Positions 24,305-37,318 are shown, counted from the stretch's first letter. The stretch is DNA of 64,000 nucleotides from Lineus longissimus (GCF_910592395.1 NC_088314.1:1550001-1614000); one strand, 5' to 3'. A program made the numbers and translations. Notes: generated by a model from the sequence alone, not told the origin.

Positions 24305-25399
24305 CCAAGGCCAATGATCAATACAAACGTCTTCCAAACAATACCAAAGTCTTTCGTATTGAAAGAGAGCAATATTCATAGTGCCAGTTTAGATAACATT
24401 CTTATTGTTTGAGATCAAAGTGATTTGACATAGTGTTATAGTGAACTTGGTGGTGCTCGATAGAGTTGAAGTCGGTGCTGGTGGAGAGGGCGCGCTTTGA
24501 CTGAGGACTGAAGTTCAGATGATCTGGGGTTGGGGGTTATTGGAACTGTCATGACTACAGTTTGAATGCAACTTACCAAATATACACAAACTGACCACTT
24601 TACTTTGCTCAGATAAAGGTTGTGCCGTTGTCTGTGATAATAACACATATGTACATAAAATCTTCCAAACTTTGTAACTTGAAATGAATCACATGCAAAT
24701 ATTTATCTTATTGATGTTGTTGTTGTGATTATTCACTAATGATTGCACTCTGTATGAACTTGTCATCAAGATTGACTGTACTACAGGGAAGAGTATTGTC
24801 ATGACTGTACATAACATTGTATACATCAAAAGTCTATTAAAGGTGCATGGATAAATCATTCTATTTTGTGTGAAGGATGTTTTATACTACATGTAGAAGC
24901 ATGAGAGAATCACAGATCACTATCATTGTTTCTGTTGACCAAATAAAGGTTAATGATATTGTTAACTCTTTTCTTTGTCTTGTTAAAGTAAAATCCGTAC
25001 ATGTCTCGTAGCTACACTCACAGCAGTGTCTACTGCTGTTTCCCATTCTTGGGTCAAGACCATGGGAAAGCACCATGCCATAATGCCCTTTATATCCGAG
25101 GCCAGAATTCGAAGATCGTAGCATTGCACAGTTGGCCAACTTCCCTTGTCTAGTCCCCAACCTACATTGTACATGTACATGTATTACACACCAGGGACAT
25201 TGCCATACCCCTCTTCTCATCATTGATCATGTGCAAGGGTCAGGTCAGCCTCAAATTCCTTCACCCTCGGGGGCGGGGGGGGGGGGGGGGGGGGTATCAT
25301 AATGGGCATGCGGTTTTCCCAATCTAGGAGGATCTGGTTGATTGAGACCGTCCACTGATTCAATGCAAAAGGAGACGCCTTCAGTTATAAAACAATACT
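24305..25399. other. EDEM1 3' UTR and convergent intergenic gap, with a long G tract
   Basis: Poly(A) signals ATTAAA (24836-24841) and AATAAA (24942-24947) follow EDEM1. A G-rich run of about 26 bases (25269-25294, one interruption) lies between the convergent 3' ends of EDEM1 and RRP9. No gene is seen. Confidence 0.55.
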
Positions 25400-25826
25400 T
25401 TTATTCATTTTTCAAGAAGCAGCGACACATTTCCTTGGCCAGACCAATCTTGGCAGTGCTTCTCTTCCCACTTTATATACATTTCATACAATAATGACTA
25501 CAGTGACCTTTCTTTCACAACTATTCCTCCAGCCAGAAAATCTTGTACTAAACTTGGGACTGTAAGATTCAGAGATTTTCAATCCCCCCATAAATATGTC
25601 ATTTTCCCCATCAAAACCATATGCTGTACATACAGAGTCGAGTCAATGATACAATTACATACATCCACACGCCATACTTGGCTTTGCTGACAGAATACAT
25701 GTATGTAATGGGGAGACTTGAAGACAAAAATCACAACCACTTCACACCTCCTCGGTCACATCCAGTAGGACGCAAGTTAACACAAGACATTATGTCCTCT
25801 TTCTTCAGCTAATAATCACACCCACT
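25400..25826 (-). other. RRP9: RRP9 3' UTR
   Basis: Non-coding. A minus-strand AATAAA (TTTATT at 25400-25405) lies about 420 bases beyond the RRP9 stop codon and probably marks the transcript end. Confidence 0.55.
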
Positions 25827-28800
25827 TCATTTCTTCGTCTCTCTATTGAGTTTGATTACAATAACAGAGTTCTTAGCTTCTGGTTTCCTCCACCATCTCC
25901 CCCACTTGTGCTCCTGTCCGACACCAGCAATGAGCAATCCACCATCGGGTGAAAACTGAAGACTATTCACAAAACCAACCTGAAACATAAAGTTTCTTTG
26001 GTTATAAGAGGAGAAATCAGAATGGCATTTCTGGATGATACTCTTTAGTAACACTGCTTTCGAGTCGCCACTAACACAGAAACAAAGGACAAAGCAGCTC
26101 CCAGGCTTGTGTTCCAATTCACCCTCACTCGACTGTCCTCTGTTACTTACCACAGGTATTGAGAATAAAGGCTTGAGTGAGCGGTATCCTTCAGAGACTT
26201 GCCACAGCCTGATACATCCATCTCTGGACCCTGCTAACAAAAACAGAACTGTATCAGAATGGAGTTTGGTTTAAGGTCAACCATATCACATTATAAGAAC
26301 ATGTACAGAACAATGCCGACTTGTTGAAGCTGGACATCTTGGCTTCAAGGACACCCTATCCATAAGGACAGGACTCGGCAGTCCAAAGGGCATCTCAAAC
26401 AGGGGCATCTAATGTACTTGCTTTTTTCTTGACTTGTATCTTACCTGATGCAACAAGATCAGTGTACTTGAGTGAAACTATTGCAGATATCCAATTCTCC
26501 TTGCCATTCTGGTCCCCATCTGCACCACTGTGAGCATTCTGAACAGTGTGTGCTGGCTTCTTCTTGAGGACGCTCCATAAAGCTATGGAACTGAAAAAAT
26601 GGACAACATACACTTGAGCTGTTCAGTTTCTCATGTGTGATAAAACTAGGCTGACATGGTCTTAGTACATGTTGTTGGTTGCCGGTGGAAGTGATCAACT
26701 AGAGAGTCGCGCCCCACAGTTGAGGGCTAACATGGTCATAGTTCATGTTTTCTGTCAACAGTATTTCTTACCACATGCTGAATTGCTTATGTCTGAGGAT
26801 CTTTTTCATCATCAAGAAACTAACTCAACTTACTTATCATCAGCACCACTAACAAAATGACTGTCATTGATCAATGAGACACAGTCTATGGAACCATTGT
26901 GTCCATGAAAGACCAGTTGTGATTCCTCAATGATCTTCCAGACTCGCACTGATTTGTCTCGTCCTCCTGACGTGATACAACGTTCCCGAGATAAACTGTC
27001 GATGGCTGTGATATGATCTTGGTGACCAAACCTAGAATAAGATAAGAGACAACATATAACCTAGTCAGTAGATTTGAAAGCTCACAGGCTACAAAGGAAT
27101 CGTGGTGGTGTAGTTGTTCAGGTCGCTGACTAGCGGTCAGGAGGTCCCTGATTCAATCCCCACTGATGGTGTGAGATTCTGGGCAGGTATCTTTGCCTTT
27201 CATGTCCTACTACACCCACACACTACACAATGGTTATCCACTTACAATGTTTCCACATAGGCCATTTCGTCCAGGTTCCATACTTTGACGGATCTATCAT
27301 GTGATGCACTGTAGAGTTGGTGGGTGCCATTCCGAAACGAAAGAGCCTGAAATATTAAATACAAACATCACCTAAACCACAAGGCACAACCTAGTTTTAT
27401 CTATCATAACTGTTTTCAATGTTCTCCTCACATACACTTGTACTCTTGCAAAGAGACTGGCCTTTTCCTTCAACTCTTTCTCTCTCACTGTCTTCTCTAG
27501 GTCACCTACTGAGCCGACTCAACAGCATTTGATCTCTTGTACCATATGACAGTAAACTCGTAGACCTTAATACTTACAGATACTGCATCTCGATGTCCCC
27601 TCAGTGTTTTGATATGTTCACATGTGTCTGGGTTCCATACGTGAATCAGTTTACTTTTATCTCCAGAGACCATGAACTTAGCATCAGAAGCAATTGCTAA
27701 ACTTAGAATATGAGAGCAATGTCCTTTATGTGTCTCCTCCTCACCCTTCTTTCCACCTTTTATTGTGTGAATCTTCTTGCCTTCAGCCACATCCCCTAAA
27801 AAAAACTGGTTGTCTATCAAATCTGGCTTTAATCATTGCTTTTGAGTACATCCTGCAGCCCTAATCAAAGCTGCCACCTGAGGTGCCTCTGTATTCTGAC
27901 TACTCTCTGGTATTGTCATAACGATATCTTCAAAATAGCAAATGCCAATGTTTACTGCATGACAAAGTATGGATCGGAGTAGGCCCAAATCCAAGGACAC
28001 TTGTCGCAACCAACTTCATAAGCCATTGTTATCCAACTAATTAAACTTACATTTGATAATTGTAAAATCTTTTGAGCCAGTGAACACATGTTTGGCATCT
28101 GGTGAAATTACAAGGCATGTAATGGGAAGTTTGTGTCCTCGGAGAACTTTGATATCATCAGATGATGGTGGGACATATTCTGCAGCAACTTGTCGATAAA
28201 GTTTCCCGGCCTGCTCAAGCTGAAACATTGGAAAGTAAGAGTTTGAAATTTCCAAATTAATGCACCAAATTTGGGCCAAAACTGGAGCATACTAAGCAAA
28301 GAAAATCATCATGAGTGCAATGGGCAACAACTGTTGACTTTCATGTTTCAGCTTCACATTGGCAGGTATCAGAAGCAGAACACACAGGAAACAGATTCTA
28401 TAAAGGGACTGAGAAAATTATACCAATGAATATGATTTTTCTTAACTCACCACATCCTCCCGGAGTCTGTGGCCAATCAAATCTCTCTGAGCAGCATCAT
28501 CATCTTCTTTTTCCGCCTCTGAAAATAAACACAGATTCATTCAAACATTTAGAGATTCGGCAAACTCACCAGAGACGTTGTTATCTGCTAGCTTCTATGT
28601 TAGAAGTTGGTGTTAAGTGAAGGAACTACAGTCACCCACTCCCCACATGTTAGTCTCTACTTGCAGCAGCTCTGGCATGTTAGCCTTGACCTACGGCAGT
28701 TGTTTGTGGAAGGTTGAGCTAATGCATACAACCACTTAGCCCTCTTTTAAGCCTCTGATGGATTGTATGTCTTACCTTCCTTCTCCAAATGGGCGAGGTA

Positions 28801-29252
28801 CTGCTTAGCCAATCTCAGCCTCTTTTCCTGGGCAGTTTCCACTTCCTCTTCATTACCACTGCTCACTGATCCAGCATCACTTGCAATGTCCGAGTCACTC
28901 TCTATCTCTTCATTTAGACCCTCAGGGGCTGTCAACTTCTTCCTTTTCTTCCCATCCGAACTGCCTGTGGTCTCTGTAGGACCCTTGACCTGAACGAACC
29001 AATGAAAAAAGATCACATTTAAAAGTCAAATGTGGTCTTACCATCTGTACCAGTATAAGTAATCATATTGATGTACCAGCGCAGTGGGAATCCACATGCC
29101 TGGCCAAGACCTGTCGAGTATAGTCTGCACAGCACATCGCATGCTCTTTTCTCAGTGAAAACAAGAAGATATAAAGTGTCTATAGCAATAACCTTTCGCT
29201 TCTGTGCAAGTTTCACGCCTGATTTATTCTTGTTTCTGATGAAAAATGGCAT
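25827..29252 (-). CDS. RRP9: U3 snoRNP-associated WD40 protein RRP9 / U3-55K (complete, 10 coding exons, 468 aa)
   Basis: RRP9 binds the U3 box B/C motif and acts in early pre-rRNA cleavage in the nucleolus. Exons in transcript order: 29193-29252, 28776-28989, 28451-28518, 28051-28219, 27578-27795, 27246-27346, 26834-27031, 26445-26590, 26151-26230 and 25827-25979, totalling 1407 bases in frame (human protein 475 aa). The N-terminus is basic (MPFFIRNKNKSG), then a serine/acidic stretch and the family segment TAQEKRLRLAKQYLAHLEKE. A WD40 propeller follows, with VLRGHKLPITCL, GDKSKLIHVWNPDTCEHI, GTHQLYSASHDRSVKVWN, LFGHQDHITAIDSLSRERC, ESQLVFHGHNGSIDCVSLIN and the strongly conserved GVGQEHKWGRWWRKPEAKN near the C-terminus. 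Agreement with RRP9 runs the whole length. Confidence 0.96.
27105..27210 (+). mobile_element. tRNA-derived SINE-like sequence in an RRP9 intron
   Basis: The stretch ggtgtagttgttcagg resembles a pol III A box, and ggtccctgattcaatcccc about 45 bases later resembles a B box in a TpsiC-loop context. The spacing is tRNA-like, but the ends do not pair as a functional tRNA acceptor stem. It lies between exons at 27031 and 27246. Confidence 0.5.
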
Positions 29253-29510
29253 TTTGAAGAACAAAAAAGAACAAATTTGCGAAAAACGTGCTTATATGGT
29301 AGCCGCCATGTTGAAAGTCTTGCTCAACTCAGGGTAGACCAATAGTTCGTCCCCAAGAGGGACGAAGTCAATCTCCCGGGCGCCGGGCCAAATGTCCAAT
29401 TTTACATGCACCCGCTGAAATTGTCACGGAGTCGACAGTAGGTCGAGTGAGACAGGCTTGGCATCGATGATCACCATTGACCACGCATGGAGAATGGAAC
29501 GAAGTAGAAA

Positions 29511-29675
29511 TCTTGACACTAGAGGCGCTGATTTCGTTCCTTACAACGAACTGGGGCGAGTTCATTCTTGACACTAGAGGCGCTGATTTCGTTCCTTACA
29601 ACGAACTGGGGCGAGTTCATTCTTGACACTAGAGGCGCTGATTTCGTTCCTTTCCATTTCGGCACTGGGGTGACT
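29511..29675. repeat. 55-bp tandem repeat, about three copies
   Basis: The unit beginning tcttgacactagaggcgctg starts at 29511, 29566 and 29621. The first two copies are identical over the full unit and the third is partial (it diverges after tttcgttcctt). Confidence 0.9.
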
Positions 29676-29942
29676 TTGCATCCTGAGATTCAGGGTTTTG
29701 ACAATCCTACGTCATAAATAAACTGTGTCGGCAGTTCAGACTGTGAATCTTATTCAGGCTGAATTAGTGCCGCTTTCTCCCATAAAACGTTTTATTTTAT
29801 TAATAAATGACAAAATATGATCTTTATAAATAAAACTTGACACTTACTAGTGGATTTTAAGATCATCAGAGTCAACATTTAGGACAAGTGGCGCATGCGC
29901 TTTTTCTATGGATATCCGTTCGGACAAGGAACATCCGACTCT

Positions 29943-29996
29943 GCCCTACCTAGAGTAGATGCCCTACCTAGAGTAGATGCCCTACCTAGAGTAGAG
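29943..29996. repeat. 18-bp tandem repeat, three copies
   Basis: gccctacctagagtagat is repeated at 29943, 29961 and 29979, the last copy ending in a variant base. Confidence 0.9.
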
Positions 29997-31408
29997 TATC
30001 CCTGTTCATGAATTTAAAAGAAGATGAATTATTAAAATTTGTTCCGCCGAATAAACCTCAACTGGAGTACCTCGAGTGCAGAATTAGAGTCAGTCGATGG
30101 CACGCTGGTGTTGAGAGATTGCCTTGTTAGAAGTGTTCTAACATTAGCAAGTCGATATTTTAGGTTGGAACTGTATCGACTGCAACTCTGTAAACACTGA
30201 TAAGTGTACAGCGTAAATGGGTGAATTGATTAATTTGGGTGTATGTCCTTGCAGAGTTGGTTGAAGCGTTACACCTGTAGCATGTAGGATAGAGAGCAAT
30301 TTTGTAGGATGCATTTCAAAAGCTATATATATGAAAAGCCAAGCAACTTAACTGACTTTGTTAAGGCCTGGATCTCTCGAGGTTTGCTTTTCTTGGCTAA
30401 AATCAAAGGGCTTGACCTCTCCGATTTTTGAAGGTGAGTGGAGTTACTCGATTTGTGTCGTAAGCACTTCATCTTCCCATAGCAGACCTTTGGAACGCTT
30501 TTAAATTACACTCACTGATAAAGATTGAGTGTATTTTAGGAACGCTCATACAGAATTCCTGCTGTGGGTGAAGTACTGCGACATCTGCTTGGCAATGTCA
30601 TGAAATCCCTGGACTGGGTATGGCGTCGTTTACGCCTTTGCTTCAATTTAGATGTCGTAGCTTGGGAAGGTTTAAACAGGGGTGATGACGTTGTTTCGAC
30701 TAACATCATCATGCTTTTGATCACCCGCGTTTACTCTGTAATGAAAGTCAGGCATCGCAGGGCCGCAGTGGCAGCACTAATTAACTTGCAGTTGCAAATC
30801 CTTCTTCAAACCATCTGTGACAAAGAGGTTCATTTGTAGATGGAATGCCGTGGGCCCAATCGTTATCGACTTGACTTGAATCTTCATGGTCATATTTTAT
30901 CAAATACAAATTCTTGATCTAATGATGTTATCTACATGTATGTTGAAATTGACAAACTGGGTGAATTAGTCTCATATCCAGGTTACACACATGAAAACAA
31001 AGAATACTATAGATATTGAACGACCGAGGAGGAAACTAGGAAGAGTGGTTGGCCTATGTCTGGCGAATTCGCCCCGACAAGATTGTTTATTTTCTGGAAC
31101 CGTATCTTCAAGTTTGCTTCTACATTTTCTTTTCATCTATTTTAGACGTGGTGTGAAAGGTGAATCAGAAGTTCATCTACGCCTATAATTCCGGTTTCCT
31201 TCAACGTCATTGGATTGCATTGCTCCTCGTCAAAAAGTCCACCTACTCTAGGCTTCTTTCAACATCGCGGCTGGATTGCTTCAAGTCTCGACAGTTTATC
31301 TTCTTCCTCATTTCCTTCAACATCATTGGATTGTTGCAAATCCAGAATGACAATTTAGAGCTATTGTGATTATAGGACGTTGGCCAAAGTGTCTCACAGA
31401 AAAACAAA

Positions 31409-33128
31409 ATGGAGAAAAGAAACCTGAAAGAAATTCAAGCGAGTTGTTTCTCGATCATTCATGATTTAAAGGGCCACCGAGGAAGCCTTGTTCACCACAG
31501 AAAGAGAACGCCAAAAGGTCACAATGGCGTCATTGTCAATGGCGTCTACCACCGGCGCCATCTTGGTGTCATGGCGGATGAAAAACATCCAAAGTTCTAT
31601 CAGAAGAGACCAGATGGAAGTTTCTGTTCCGCTCAAAGTCAGGAAAATGGACTGAATCCTTCGCGGACGGAATATTATTCTATAATCCAGCGCAAATATA
31701 GTGATGATTGCCGAAGCTATTCGGAGATATCTTTCGTTACGTCACAAACCGATGAAACTCGATCGGAAAGTACATGGAGCACTCGACCAGAGGGCATCAG
31801 CAGCAATCGCATTCGTGATATCAACGACTTCCGTCCTGTTGAGAACATTCACCTACATTTTGATGACGTAGACCGCAAATGTAATTATCGTCCACCGCTA
31901 CATCTTGGTGGTCCTCAAGTGCGTGTCGAGGGTAGTGACATCAATACAGAAGTGGCTGCAACCCGCAAACCACAGATGCAGAGCCTTTTGCCCCACAGGT
32001 ATGCCGCAGCCGGAATATCAGTTGGGCATGGTTTGGTTAGGCCAGGGTCCTCGATTGTCGCGAAAAAGTTCTCCGCCGGTGCGCCAGAAATCTCTTCTAA
32101 TGTCCAGAGGAAGAAAAGCACATCAACAAGCCGCATACGTCTGTCATCAAAGCGAAAAAGAAAAGTGAAAAAGTACTCATTGGATGTCTCGATTGATGGC
32201 GGCAAAAGATGTTCTGATCAGGATTGTCAAAATGGCGGATATCAACAGCGGCCATCTTACCAGATGCTTCGCCTGGAAAGGGGCAGTGGAGCAGACGAAT
32301 CGAGTACAGATACATCAAGCTGTCTAAGCAAAGCATCTGCAATCTACGAAACGACGAGGTCGACTCCTATAGCAGAGAATAAAGCATTCAGCAGTACTGA
32401 ACATTTGTGCGATTCTGACGGAACTTTGGAGGATTCAACGTCAGTGACGTCATCTTGCACAGTTACATCATTTGACCCGGGAGGCAAGGAAGAAGAGATG
32501 AACAAGTTGAAGAAGAAACTGAAGGGGATAGCCCGGTTCCCCGCACCACATCTGCCACGACGGAAGTCACGAGCGCCATCACCGGAAAAAAAGATGTCCG
32601 AGGAAATACGATGGGAAATGATAGAAGGGCAAAGTCCTGGAACTGCCGAATCTGGATTAGAGATGGTGGAACACGGACAGAGTTATGCCTACGAGGAACG
32701 CATCTCTCTGAATAGTGGTGCGGGTTTTATTAAAGTTTTGGGGTGCAGCACTGAGGAAAGTAGTGATGACGTCATCCCAAGACGCCATAGTGTAGATAAT
32801 GGAAGTTTTCCAGTGAACAACGGACCATTTTGGCAACAATGTGGCACAATACTCGAGGAAGACGAAGAGCCCAAAAACAACTCCAACAAACCGGACAACG
32901 ATAGTCAGGAATCTAAAGAATATTCGGATAGAAGTTTCTATAGTTTCCAAATGAATTCGAGGAACTTACACAAGTCTTACAATGGTCTGGATAGTAAGTT
33001 TAAGAAAGTGGATGACTCTTCTGTGCCGACTGTCGCTCCGGCAAGTGGAGGCGCCATCAGGAGAAAGAGCGAAGACGTTACAAAGATGGAGAAGGCGACT
33101 CGTCATTATGAGACGATGCTGCAGAAAG
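31409..33128 (+). CDS. Long first (or early) coding exon of an unrecognised gene, about 573 codons
   Basis: A single open frame starts at ATG (MEKRNLKEIQASCFSIIHDL) and could run to a stop at 33149-33151, but a donor-like gt (AAAG, then gtaggc) at 33129 ends it in phase 1 shortly before that stop, so I read this as an exon that continues by splicing. The protein is rich in Ser, Arg, Lys and acidic patches. It has a basic cluster (about residues 238-262, RLSSKRKRKVKKYSLD), a second one (KLKKKLKGIARFP, then PRRKSRAPSPEKK) and a C-terminal AIRRKSEDVTKMEKATRHYE that may be helical. No domain is recognised and most of it looks disordered. Synonymous-site-like composition and length make chance unlikely. 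Its true partner exons are outside or unidentified. Confidence 0.75.
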
Positions 33129-33569
33129 GTAGGCCGAAATATCGACAATAGTCCATTTGTTTTAACATCGCTTCGGTAGGAGCTTCATACCTTTCGCCAG
33201 GCCCTGAGAACTTCCGAGTATCTTATCTACTTCATCACACATGCCTACGGTGATGCGTCCTGGAATCGTTGCACCCACGGATGTTACATGACAAGGGCCA
33301 TCAAGCAAGCTTTGCTGACCTCATGGTTCCTTTAGTCAAGAATTTCAATAACCTATGTAGCAAACGCCCCTACAACTACCTAAGCACATTTGGGGATGGG
33401 GATGGGGTCGAATGCCTTAGTCCAAAAAGTGTCTCTGGCAGGGTACATTCTCTTTGAAATAAAGGTTTTTGATCGGGCCGGTAACACAATACGCACAGCA
33501 CAGAGGTTTTCATTCAGCGAAACGAAAGGTTTTTGAGATAGATGGAGATTTGCCTTGTTACATGGAGTT

Positions 33570-33660
33570 CAGTGCTCAGCGCTGTGGTCCTTTAATGCTG
33601 GTGGTGAGAGTGCCTCATGCGAGAGGTCGGCGCTGGTTCGACTCTGGTCTAATAACGTTC
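33570..33660 (+). mobile_element. tRNA-like SINE head
   Basis: A B-box-like ggttcgactct occurs at 33634-33644 after sequence that can be read as a worn tRNA (gtgctcagcgctgtggtcc). No acceptor-stem pairing is evident. Low-confidence SINE remnant. Confidence 0.3.
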
Positions 33661-35705
33661 AAAGATAGTGCACATGATTGAGGCAAAAAGCAAAAAGGTC
33701 GGTTGGTTGAATGCTTTATGATATGAATGTATTGATAATACTCTAGCTATAGTTAAGCATAGGCGCATCATGATTTAAGTAAAAAATCAATTGGAGATCA
33801 ATGATTAGTTGAAACCTAATGAGAACCAGGTGTGTAGGTATCACTAAGGGTCATCATCATCAAATTGTCAGGGACATATTGTTCGCGAGTTATGATGATT
33901 TACATACCTTACGGTAAAGCCAACAAGAGCCGCTTTCTCAATTTAGGGATCACGACAAACTACATTAGGACCTGTCCTCCTCAGATTCATTGCAGTGAAT
34001 TTGGGAAGACGAGCTATTGTTAATAAAGACATACTTGGCAGCGTCACTTGTAGGCCGCGGCCGGTTGTGGGCGTTGGAGGATTGAAATGTAGAATGTAGA
34101 ATTGGGATGGAGGCTGGAGATCAAACTAAAAGTTAAAAACATCTTAGTTTGGGGTTTATAGTCTGATAATTAAGAATGGTACCGGTTATCATCCAACTTC
34201 AGACTTTAAAACCCGGCCCGAGTCTCTCAGCGGAAGTTATTGATTCGCCGCTATGTGTGACTGGTATGCTGTGACTCCACAGTATGGAAACAGACCGGGA
34301 GAGTGCAGTGCTCTCAACGCCCAGTCAAGTCCCTAACAACCAAAATGGTAAACCAATAGTTGAATTAAAACGTCAAATTTGGACATTTTGTAGCGCATTC
34401 AGTCATATCAGTATGGGGTCCTGAAGAGTTTGAATGGGTTGATTGCAGCCTGGTTCATCTGGTTGTTAGCTCAAGACAAATGTAATGTTAAATTCTATAC
34501 GATACGAATATTTCCGGCAGTGGAGACGAGTTTTTGATTTGAACTCGAATAAAACAGAAATTTCCAACCGCCTTACATTGATCAAGACGCCTCCTGATCC
34601 ATACATGCTATTGTCTGGTTTATCAGGAAACTCTCAATATTCTTCTAAGAAAGGCACCTCGTCCGGCTGGTCGCATGTCAAAAATGTGAAGGGTATCTTA
34701 ATTATGCTGATGTGACATATTCTAACTTGTATCCATGAATGTATCCTCTGTCCGTTGGCCAATTTCGGTCTTTCTGTTTTTGCCACCTTGCAGTGTTGTA
34801 CAATATTATCTTGTATTCAATAAGAAAACAGCCTGTTTTTCACAGTGCTTTCGGCTGTTTTTCGAATGAATGAAGCGCCAGGCTGCTCTTGGTCCCGGGT
34901 TCTAAACCCTGTCTAAAAACAAATTAAGTCCTCTGTTTAAGAGGCCACCAATGAGTTTGGGCTTTAACGTACATGCACAGCTTGAATAGTCCTTTCACCA
35001 GCCAATCTGGCCTCCGGCTGTTGGCGCTGTTAGTTCTAGCTGGCTTCCCTTGTGGTCTCTACGCGAAAGGGTCTTCCAAACACGGCCAGTCCTTTTGAAT
35101 GATTGTCTTGTTTACCAGCTTATCGAGTAGATCCGAGAGCTATTAACACAAACACTCGACTTTTAGGTAGAAAACAGATTAAAGAGAAAGACATCTGCGT
35201 AGAAAGGGGATGACGCTTTTGGCACTTGGATTACCGTGTTTTTCACCGAGAATTAGGCGCTCAACTTATACCTGTCCCTTAAAAGCAGTTGTAAGTCTTG
35301 GGTGGTTTGACATTTTTTTCCTCTGATCACCTTCGCTTTATCAATTACCGCAAAAACGGTTAAACTATTGATGGTCACTGATTAGGCCAGAATGGGAACG
35401 ACGTCTTGAATCGAAACAGTTTTCGGAATTGAAAGTATCCAGCTCTTCGACGTGACAAAGGTAAGTTTTGTTGTTTAGATTCTCAAAAATGTCGTGGAGA
35501 GCAAAATACCAGGTGTTAAGACATTCTTATTTCAGAAGTTTTCAATTGCTTCTTTAGAACAGACAACAGATGAGAAATTTTCTAATAGCGTTGTGACTGT
35601 ACTATCTAAATATCATAAAGCCAATCCAGAAAACCTTTCTGAGAAACCAAGGGCAGCCACAATCTAGCGCACGCAAGGGAATTTCAGGCTAATTGGAGAG
35701 TTACA

Positions 35706-35780
35706 AAGTGACCTGCCGGGTATCAAACCCGTGACCTCCCGATCACAAGGCTCAACCGTTTGTGCCATCGCACTCTCCTT
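35706..35780 (-). mobile_element. tRNA-derived SINE head, minus strand
   Basis: On the minus strand, agtgcgatggcacaaacgg (A-box-like) is followed 38 bases later by cacgggtttgatacccgg, a B box with a pairing TpsiC-like stem. The first and last bases do not form a proper acceptor stem, so a SINE head is more likely than a tRNA gene. Confidence 0.5.
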
Positions 35781-37318
35781 GTCGGTGTACTTGCCAGTAT
35801 TGGTATTTTGAATATATGTTCCACTGTAAATTCTTTGAAAAACTTTGAAAACGTTTCCTATAAATTATTCATATCAAGTGTAGAACAAGCGGATAAACAT
35901 TTGGTACCATCTCCTGGATTAACCGGCCCGATGATGTCTCTCACAGGATATTGATTCTCCTGGGTAATAACAAGGATGCCCTAATGAATCCTTGTTAATA
36001 ATGATACATTAGTATGCCTTTAAAGATGAGAACTAACCTCAACAATGGATATTTAACCCCCTGATTCATACTCTATCATGGTATAGTTTTTAGGGTAGTT
36101 CAAGATATCCTTATCTCTCGTCAGATCTTTGTGGGTGGATTCGTACAAGTAGAAGTCCAAATCGAATAAGAAGTATAGGCTACCATATTTCTCTGTTCGA
36201 ATATTCAAAGTTATTATTTAAGCTGACACGAGCTGTCTAAATGTTCACTGACAGAACCTTTTTGTTTTCATTCAGCTAAGCCCCTTCGTCTGTCTCTTCC
36301 GCCATAATATTGAATTGACGTTAACGCGGAGATTCCATTTGGTCAAAATAGACCGAGCCATCCTGAAAATTCTTAATGGCCTTAAATTCTGCCGGTATTT
36401 TACCTTCTAAAGTTTAATCAATCGTATTTGATTGACGGGCGCGTCAGTTAACGCTTGCTCAGGTATGATCCAATATTTCAATATGGATGTCCAGCATGTT
36501 TATCAGAACATGTTCATTTATTGTCCTGTTCACGAAATGCCCCACCCGGTACACGACAGACAACTTTCCAATAGTGATAGTAGGGGATTGGTTGAATGCC
36601 AGTAGTTGGTTCTTGGAACAATCGGATAAGACGTAACGACAGATATCGAGATTTGTTTACACTGACTTTGATACTCCGTCATTCGATCTCAATAATCTCT
36701 CATACCGTAATCCTTTTGATCCTTCCAATTCTAGATCACTTTTGACACGAACCCAAGCCAACACTGTGACTTATTTCTGACAAATCCGAGAAAGCCATGA
36801 AGTATCGTTTAACAAGCGTAATTCATTGAAGATAAGAACATTATGACAATAGCTTGTAAACATGATAAGTTGTTTAATCCAATTCAAATATTGCTGTTAT
36901 ATGCATTTCATGGCGTAGACTATTGATGAACTCTTATATAAAATCATAAATTCCTTCATATAACTTACATTTGGTTGTTGCATCGGAGCAATCAGTTCAC
37001 TCCATAAACACTCATGTTTCACCCGTTCCCAATCGAGGACAAAATACAGGGATTAGGCTATCAGCGAGGAATAAGGAAAATCGAGTTGTTTGTCATGATT
37101 TGAAATTGCTTTTCATTGGCCAGTGCAGCAGATATCAATTCCTGAAGGGGAAGTTATTTGTCTCGTTTCATAAACACTCTTTTATCAACAAGGATGTTTT
37201 GCTTTAAAGCCGCTTCCAATGTAAGCTTTTTTTGATATTGTATTTGTCCGACTTGCTTTGAGTTGGATATGTCCACAAACGAAGCATATCTCAACTTGAA
37301 TGGGAGGCAGTCTCAACC

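Larger units (their letters stand above)
29253..31408. other. Divergent gap between RRP9 and the long-ORF gene
   Basis: The RRP9 promoter should lie at the left edge. Two small tandem arrays are listed separately. No protein of recognisable family is encoded. The frame at 30564-30839 shows no family features. An acceptor-like ctcacag at about 31393-31399 lies just before the ATG at 31409, so upstream non-coding exons of the plus-strand gene may lie here. Confidence 0.4.
33129..37318. other. Non-coding stretch after the long exon
   Basis: No recognisable coding exon. A strong donor-like sequence (caaaggtaagt at about 35457) has no upstream open ATG frame and could end a non-coding exon. Another strong donor ends an ATG frame at 35210-35290, but in phase 0. 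Two tRNA-like SINE heads are listed separately. Confidence 0.35.

Noticed and set aside
31915-32205. Minus-strand 96-codon frame and other frames inside the long exon
   Set aside because: Shadow frames of the 31409-33128 coding exon on the opposite strand.
35210-35290. ATG frame (MTLLALGLPCFSPRIRR...) ending at a strong donor gtaagt
   Set aside because: It ends in phase 0, unlike the candidate first-exon series, and has no recognisable family. It could still be a real exon of something else.
35706-35780. Possible tRNA gene on the minus strand
   Set aside because: A- and B-box-like motifs are present but the acceptor stem does not pair; a SINE head explains it better.
37194-37220. ATG frame MFCFKAASN ending at gtaagc
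   Set aside because: Phase 0 and very short.
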